Part shown: in pieces, positions 59,601-64,000 of the stretch
Layout: each line of letters begins with the position of its first letter
How positions within the stretch are numbered: position 1 is the first letter of the stretch
NCBI RefSeq assembly: GCF_003600155.1
Contig: NZ_QWLD01000046.1
Coordinates: 1-64,000, forward strand
Source: Nesterenkonia muleiensis
GTDB taxonomy: Bacteria; Actinomycetota; Actinomycetes; Actinomycetales; Micrococcaceae
DNA: 64,000 nucleotides
Direction: 5' to 3'
The notes under the pieces: model-generated
Databases searched by the model: none
Told to the model about the DNA's origin: nothing
Seen by the model: only the letters and a program-made list of their open reading frames with translations
Position numbers and translations under genes: made by a program

Positions 59601-60974
59601 TTAGAACAGCACGAGATCCAGCGCTTCGGGAAGTGATCCGACTTCCCGCACCGCCAGTCCGTCGGGAATCCCGTAGCTGTCATCACTGCGGTTCTTGGGC
59701 AGAATGGCGTGGGTGAATCCCAACCGCTTGGCCTCCTGGAGACGCCGGGCCAGCCCCTGCACCGGTCTGACCTCTCCGGCCAGACCGACCTCTCCGAAGG
59801 CCAGGAACCTGTTGGGCAGCGGCTTCTCCAGCGCGGCGGAGGCCACCGCCATCGCCACGGCAAGATCCGCGGCGGGCTCGGTGATCTTGACCCCGCCCAC
59901 GGTGGCCACATAGGCCTCGGACTTCATCAGGACCGCCAGCTTGGCGCGGCGCTGCAGCACCGCCAGGAGCATCGAGACCCGTGGCGAGTCCAGCCCGGAG
60001 ACCGCGCGCCGGGGCTGGGCGGCTTGAGACTCAGCCACCAGGGCCTGCACCTCGGCGGTCAGCGGTCTGCGGCCCTCCAGGGTGATGGTGATGCAGGTGC
60101 CCGGCACCCGCTCGGTCATCGCGGAAACGAACAGTCCGCTCGGATCGGCCAGTGAGACCAGTCCGTCCTCGGTGAGGTCGAAGCAGCCGACGTCGTCGGT
60201 GGGTCCGTAGCGGTTCTTGACCGCCCGCAGCAGCCGCAGCCGGGAGTGCCGGTCGCCCTCGAACTGGCAGACCACGTCCACTAAGTGCTCCAGCATGCGC
60301 GGTCCGGCGATGCTGCCGTCCTTGGTGACATGGCCGACCAGGATCGTGGTCATATTGCGGCGTTTGGCGGCTTCGATCATTGAGGCGGTCACCTCACGGA
60401 TCTGAGTGACACCGCCTGCGGCACCGTCGGCCTCTGCTGAGGACAGGGTCTGCACCGAATCCATGATGGTCAGCTGCGGGTCAACCTCCTCGATCTGCCC
60501 CAGCGCCTGACCCAGATCGGACTCGGCGGCCAAGTAGAGTCCATCGGCCAGTGCGGTGATCCGCTCTGCCCGCTTCTTCACCTGGGCGGCCGATTCCTCT
60601 CCAGTGAGGTAGAGGACCTTCTGCTGGGAGTGTTTTCTGGCGACTTCCGCCGCGGCCTGCAGCAGCAGCGTGGACTTGCCCACTCCGGGCTCACCGGCCA
60701 TCAGGATGACGGCTCCGGGGACCAGCCCACCACCGAGTACCCGGTCCAGCTCTCCGATGCCAGTGGGCCGGAACTCCGCCACGGAGGAGTCCACCTCCGC
60801 GATGGCCTGCGCCGGAGCGGTAAGGTTCCGCGCGGGCGCGGTGCTCGCCGTCACCACACCCTTCTCAGCAACTGTTCCCCAGGATTGGCACTCCGGGCAA
60901 CGGCCGACCCACTTGACGGTCTGCCAGCCACATTCAGTGCATTCGAATCCCGTGGTCGACTTCTTCTTGGCCAT
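59601..60974 (-). CDS. radA: DNA repair protein RadA
   Basis: The 457-residue protein has an N-terminal zinc finger (FECTECGWQTVKWVGRCPECQ), Walker A GEPGVGKST, the KNRYG motif (LRAVKNRYGPTDDVG) and a C-terminal Lon-like domain (GGVKITEPAADLAVAMAVASA). It processes recombination intermediates. The ATG at 60974 or 60980 is possible. Confidence 0.95.
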   Translation of the reverse strand: MAKKKSTTGFECTECGWQTVKWVGRCPECQSWGTVAEKGVVTASTAPARNLTAPAQAIAEVDSSVAEFRPTGIGELDRVLGGGLVPGAVILMAGEPGVGKSTLLLQAAAEVARKHSQQKVLYLTGEESAAQVKKRAERITALADGLYLAAESDLGQALGQIEEVDPQLTIMDSVQTLSSAEADGAAGGVTQIREVTASMIEAAKRRNMTTILVGHVTKDGSIAGPRMLEHLVDVVCQFEGDRHSRLRLLRAVKNRYGPTDDVGCFDLTEDGLVSLADPSGLFVSAMTERVPGTCITITLEGRRPLTAEVQALVAESQAAQPRRAVSGLDSPRVSMLLAVLQRRAKLAVLMKSEAYVATVGGVKITEPAADLAVAMAVASAALEKPLPNRFLAFGEVGLAGEVRPVQGLARRLQEAKRLGFTHAILPKNRSDDSYGIPDGLAVREVGSLPEALDLVLF

Positions 60975-61110
60975 GACCATCAGCGTATCCGCAACCCCAG
61001 ATGTCTCTGGGTGCGGTCACGTCCTGATCCGACATGATGGGGCACAGATAGTCGAACATGAGGCCCGTGAGCGCTTCTAATGTGGAATCTGTCAGAAAGG
61101 AGGTATCGGA

Positions 61111-61986
61111 ATGGACCAGTGGAACGCCGCAGTCCTGAGCATTGAAGAGAGTCTTGAGGAGCCGATTGATGTGCGGGAACTCGCACGTCTGACCCTGACC
61201 TCGGAGTATCACTTCCGCAGGATGTTCTCGGCGCTGGCCGGGATGCCGGTCTCGGACTACATCCGGCGGCGCCGTCTCACCGTCGCTGCCGCTGCGGTGC
61301 TGGAGGGGCAGGACGCCATTCAGGACATCGCCGTGCGGTTCGGCTACGCTTCCGCCGATGCCTTCAGCCGCGCTTTCCGCGCCGTCCATGGGGTTGGGCC
61401 CCAGGACGCGCGCAGAGCCGGCACCGCGCTGCGGGCCCAGCCGATGCTGCGGTTCGCACTGAGCATTGAAGGGGCAGACCAGATGGAATACCGCCTGGAA
61501 ACCAAGGACGCTTTCACCCTGGTGGGAAGGCGCCGCAGGATGCCGATGATCTACCACGGCCCCAATCAGGAGATGATCGCATTTCAGGAGGACGTCGGCG
61601 AAGAGACCCTGGAGGCGATCCATGCACTTTCTACCACCGAGCCCACAGGAGTGTTCTCGGTATGCGCTGAGTTCGAAGAAGGCCGCGATGATGGAAGCAT
61701 GTTCGATTTCTGGCTGGCTGCCGCGACCAAGGTAAAGCCCGACCAGCAGATCATCAGCCAGCACGGACTGGAGACATCCCAGGTCCCTGCCCACACCTGG
61801 TTGGTGCTGGCCTCTGCTGATGCTGAGGTCGAATCGGTTCAGCAGCTGTGGCAGGATGCCTATGGTAAGTGGTTCCCGGCCAATCCCTACAGCCCGGTGG
61901 AGGGACCTGAGCTGGTGACCACGGTGTACGCGCAGGACTGGACGCCGCTGCACTCAGAGCTCTGGCTCGCGGTTCAGAAGGGGTAG
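61111..61986 (+). CDS. AraC family regulator with GyrI-like effector domain
   Basis: The 291-residue protein has two AraC helix-turn-helix units (DVRELARLTLTSEYHFRRMFSALAG, and DIAVRFGYASADAFSRAFRAVHGVGP) and then a GyrI/Rob-type domain (MEYRLETKDAFTLVGRRRRMPM, YSPVEGPELVTTVY) from about residue 125. It likely senses a small hydrophobic compound and activates an efflux or detoxification gene. AAAGGAGG precedes the ATG. Confidence 0.92.
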   Translation: MDQWNAAVLSIEESLEEPIDVRELARLTLTSEYHFRRMFSALAGMPVSDYIRRRRLTVAAAAVLEGQDAIQDIAVRFGYASADAFSRAFRAVHGVGPQDARRAGTALRAQPMLRFALSIEGADQMEYRLETKDAFTLVGRRRRMPMIYHGPNQEMIAFQEDVGEETLEAIHALSTTEPTGVFSVCAEFEEGRDDGSMFDFWLAAATKVKPDQQIISQHGLETSQVPAHTWLVLASADAEVESVQQLWQDAYGKWFPANPYSPVEGPELVTTVYAQDWTPLHSELWLAVQKG

Positions 61987-62236
61987 AGCTCATGCCGCGT
62001 TTAGACCACAATCGAACATGTATGCTAAGTCGACTCATTCCTCGAATGAGTGATTAGGTATCGTTCGATACTGTTTGGCAACATTCGAATACGTGGAGAG
62101 TTCCGCGAGATCGTTTACATGCTTTCAACTGCTGTAATGCGCTGTAGGGGCCAACGCGTAGTGCGATCTCGGCAGCTCTCCGCTTCAAGTGCGCAGCATG
62201 TGCGCGATCGACCTTTTTGGGCGACGTCGTGGTCAC
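61987..62236. other. Intergenic region with two palindromes
   Basis: ACTCATTCCTCGAATGAGT (around 62032) is an inverted repeat with a 3-nt loop. GTATCGTTCGATAC (around 62067) is a perfect palindrome. Neither is followed by a T run. Short frames here have no recognisable similarity. Confidence 0.4.
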
Positions 62237-63364
62237 TCATGATCTCAAGGGTTGGGACCTCGCCACTGGTGGTTGGATTAGCGGTGATGTATGCGCCCAC
62301 CGGTTCTCCCCGCTCAGGACGATCCGGCCAGGAACTCCGCCAGCGGTGAGACGGTCAAGGGATTCGCGCACGCCATCGAGGTCCAGTCGGCCTTCAATAA
62401 GTGGGATCTCAGGGAGTTTTCCCTGCTGGGCGAGCCGCACAAATTCTTGCAGCTCGGCGAGCGATCCCACGAAGCTTCCTTCGATGGTGACCATCTTCAG
62501 GGCCAACAGTGCGGTGGGAATGGTGAGGTCTCCGCCGAAGAGGCCCACTTGAACCATACGGCCACCCTTGGCGAGCATGTCGAATCCCGCGGGGGCGGTG
62601 CGGTCGTTGTTGACAAAGTCAATGATGGCGGCGGCAGGGCCTCCGGTAGCCTCAGTGACATCGCGCACGAGGTCGTCGGTGTCGGCCAAAACGGTGGTCG
62701 TTGCGCCCAGGCCGCGCGCGAGTGTGAGGTTCTCGTCGGACATGTCGACTGCACAGATCGCCGGGTGGCCCAAGGCATGCAATGTGGCAACCGCGGTCAA
62801 CCCGACGCCCCCCACGCCGATCACCACCACCGGGGACGCTGCTGGCAGGGGCAGAACCTTGTTGGCAGCACTGTAGGCGGTGAGTCCCGAGCACGCCATA
62901 GTTGCGGCCCAGCTGGGATCGAGCCCCTCGATGTCTAGGAGGTATCGCGGGTGCGGGACGAGAATGTAGTCGGCGTAGCCGCCGTGGCGTGCGACACCGA
63001 GGTGGCGGCCGCGCGGGCAGGCGTTCTCTCGACCGGCCTGGCAGGGAGCACACTCGCCGCACCCGAGCCAGGGAAAGATCAGTCGCGTCATCCCGGACTT
63101 GAGCCCGTCGACCTCTGGTCCGAGGTCTTCGACGACGCCGACAACCTCATGCCCCATCACGAGGGGATATGGAATCCCACGGTCGGAGAGGTTGAGCTTC
63201 CCGCGGCGGCCAAGGTCGTAGTAGCCGGCTCGTAGATGGGTGTCAGTGTGGCAGACGCCCGAGCGAATGACCTTCAAGAGAACTTCGGTGCCGTGAGGAG
63301 TGGGAGTGGGGATTGTGAGCTCGGAGATCTCGGTGCTTCCCTCGGAGATTGCGTACGCACGCAT
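62237..63364 (-). CDS. Zinc-dependent alcohol dehydrogenase with unusual C-terminal tail
   Basis: The protein has catalytic zinc ligands at CHTDTH and MGHEVVG, structural cysteines CGECAPCQAGRENAC, and the NAD site GVGGVGLTAV. Homology to medium-chain dehydrogenases ends near VPGRIVL, the usual C-terminus. A further 25 or so residues (SGENRWAHTSPLIQPPVARS and on) look unrelated, as if the stop was lost. It is 109 bp downstream of the SDR gene on the same strand, so the two may act on one alcohol or ketone substrate. Confidence 0.88.
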   Translation of the reverse strand: MRAYAISEGSTEISELTIPTPTPHGTEVLLKVIRSGVCHTDTHLRAGYYDLGRRGKLNLSDRGIPYPLVMGHEVVGVVEDLGPEVDGLKSGMTRLIFPWLGCGECAPCQAGRENACPRGRHLGVARHGGYADYILVPHPRYLLDIEGLDPSWAATMACSGLTAYSAANKVLPLPAASPVVVIGVGGVGLTAVATLHALGHPAICAVDMSDENLTLARGLGATTTVLADTDDLVRDVTEATGGPAAAIIDFVNNDRTAPAGFDMLAKGGRMVQVGLFGGDLTIPTALLALKMVTIEGSFVGSLAELQEFVRLAQQGKLPEIPLIEGRLDLDGVRESLDRLTAGGVPGRIVLSGENRWAHTSPLIQPPVARSQPLRS

Positions 63365-63472
63365 GTCGGGGCCTTTCGGGGCGACGGGTGATGGACGGGT
63401 CGTTGGTCGAAGCCGCTCTGCGGCCCAGCGACGCTCATGGCTGTCGCCGGGCCGCGGCGTTGGTTGCGCGGG

Positions 63473-64000
63473 TCAGCCGGTGGTGTAGCCGCCGTCGATG
63501 ACGAGCTCCGATCCTGTGATGAACGACGCCTCATCAGATGCCAGGAACGCCACGCCCGCCGCAATCTCCTCCGGCCTGCCCTTGCGGCCCAGAGGTGTCG
63601 CAGCCAGAAGGGCGGTGGTCACCTCGTCCGGTACGCCGTCGGTCACCATCGCAGTGTCGATGACACCGGGGTGGACCGAGTTGACCCGGATCGGAACACT
63701 CGCAAGCTCGACTGCGGCCGTCTTGCTGAGCAACCGCACGGCGCCCTTGGTGCTCGTGTATGCTGCGGCGCCACCGCTGCCGATGAGGCCGAAGATCGAG
63801 GAGATGTTGACGATCGAGCCGCCGCCCGCACGCTTCATCGCGGGCACAACTGCCTTCATCCCGAGGAAGACGCCGGTCTGATTGACCGACACGACTCGGT
63901 TCCAGGTCTCCAGCGAGGTGTCCTCGACGCCGTTCATGTCGAGCATTCCAGCGTTGTTCACCAAGACGTCCAGCTTGCCGAACGCCGACTCGGCTCCTTC
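63473..64000 (-). CDS. SDR family oxidoreductase (5' part outside window)
   Basis: The open frame runs to the window edge. It has FGKLDVLVNNAG, GGSIVNISSIFG with catalytic Ser, AAYTSTKGAVRLLSKTAA with Tyr-x3-Lys, and the C-terminal ASFITGSELVIDGGYTTG. The N-terminal cofactor motif lies outside the window. It is a 3-ketoacyl reductase or alcohol dehydrogenase type; the substrate is unknown. Confidence 0.93.
   Translation of the reverse strand, partial: EGAESAFGKLDVLVNNAGMLDMNGVEDTSLETWNRVVSVNQTGVFLGMKAVVPAMKRAGGGSIVNISSIFGLIGSGGAAAYTSTKGAVRLLSKTAAVELASVPIRVNSVHPGVIDTAMVTDGVPDEVTTALLAATPLGRKGRPEEIAAGVAFLASDEASFITGSELVIDGGYTTG

Noticed and set aside
62054-62236. A 60-codon minus-strand frame in the spacer before the alcohol dehydrogenase
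   Set aside because: It has no clear ribosome site, no family match, and overlaps palindromic DNA; too weak to call a gene.

Overview
The window is high-GC DNA whose gene content fits an actinobacterium of the Micrococcales (Arthrobacter/Nesterenkonia-like). The evidence is mycothiol-type formaldehyde detoxification, menaquinone genes (menF, menD, menC, menG and a polyprenyl diphosphate synthase), an FprA-type ferredoxin reductase, an LAxTG sorting signal of the kind used by class E sortases, and DUF6457 and DUF4395 proteins. The genus is an inference from gene content; there is no rRNA in the window.

Region 1 (1-9200) is an accessory island at the 3' end of a tRNA-Met(CAT) gene (8911-8987, minus strand). 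Four partial copies of the 3' half of that tRNA (near 1374, 3299, 6262 and 8082), all in the same orientation as the intact gene, divide the island into small cassettes. These carry a DUF4143 ATPase, a Fic protein with its inhibitory helix, an excisionase-like antitoxin with a broken PIN toxin, a HAD protein flanked by wrecked ParDE copies, a frameshifted second Fic gene, a GNAT acetyltransferase, and an intact ParDE-type toxin-antitoxin pair. An IS21 remnant cuts a second ATPase copy at the left edge. No integrase is visible. A tRNA-Thr(GGT) follows.

Region 2 (9266-25813) is core or metabolic DNA: a DeaD-type RNA helicase; two membrane proteins of unknown role; then a minus-strand block for mycothiol-dependent formaldehyde oxidation (S-(hydroxymethyl)mycothiol dehydrogenase, MBL-fold hydrolase, FdhF/YdeP-type molybdoenzyme, FdhD) with moeA, mobA and a divergent OFA-type MFS transporter behind a CRP/GlxR-like site. 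The cbs/metB transsulfuration pair follows.

Region 3 (26092-34338) holds a reduced arsenic locus (arsM, divergent arsR, remnant of an aquaporin gene), an AlkA-like glycosylase, thioredoxin, a membrane-anchored thioredoxin-like protein with DUF4395, tRNA-Tyr(GTA), an unusual GntR-luciferase-like monooxygenase fusion, and an ECF sigma / zinc anti-sigma / membrane protein / cytochrome b5-like lipoprotein operon.

Region 4 (34304-41815) is a sugar or polyol uptake cluster: epimerase/isomerase, Gfo/Idh/MocA dehydrogenase, a complete ABC importer, and a divergent ROK regulator with a perfect palindromic operator candidate.

Region 5 (42118-61986) is mostly housekeeping: YajQ, Na/Pi symporter, HtpX, FprA, a SUKH-like protein with a HIT protein, menaquinone biosynthesis, PAP2 phosphatase, MutY, FUSC transporter, a compositionally odd membrane protein, RadA and an AraC/GyrI regulator. 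The right end has a zinc alcohol dehydrogenase with an unusual C-terminal tail and the 3' part of an SDR dehydrogenase that runs off the window.
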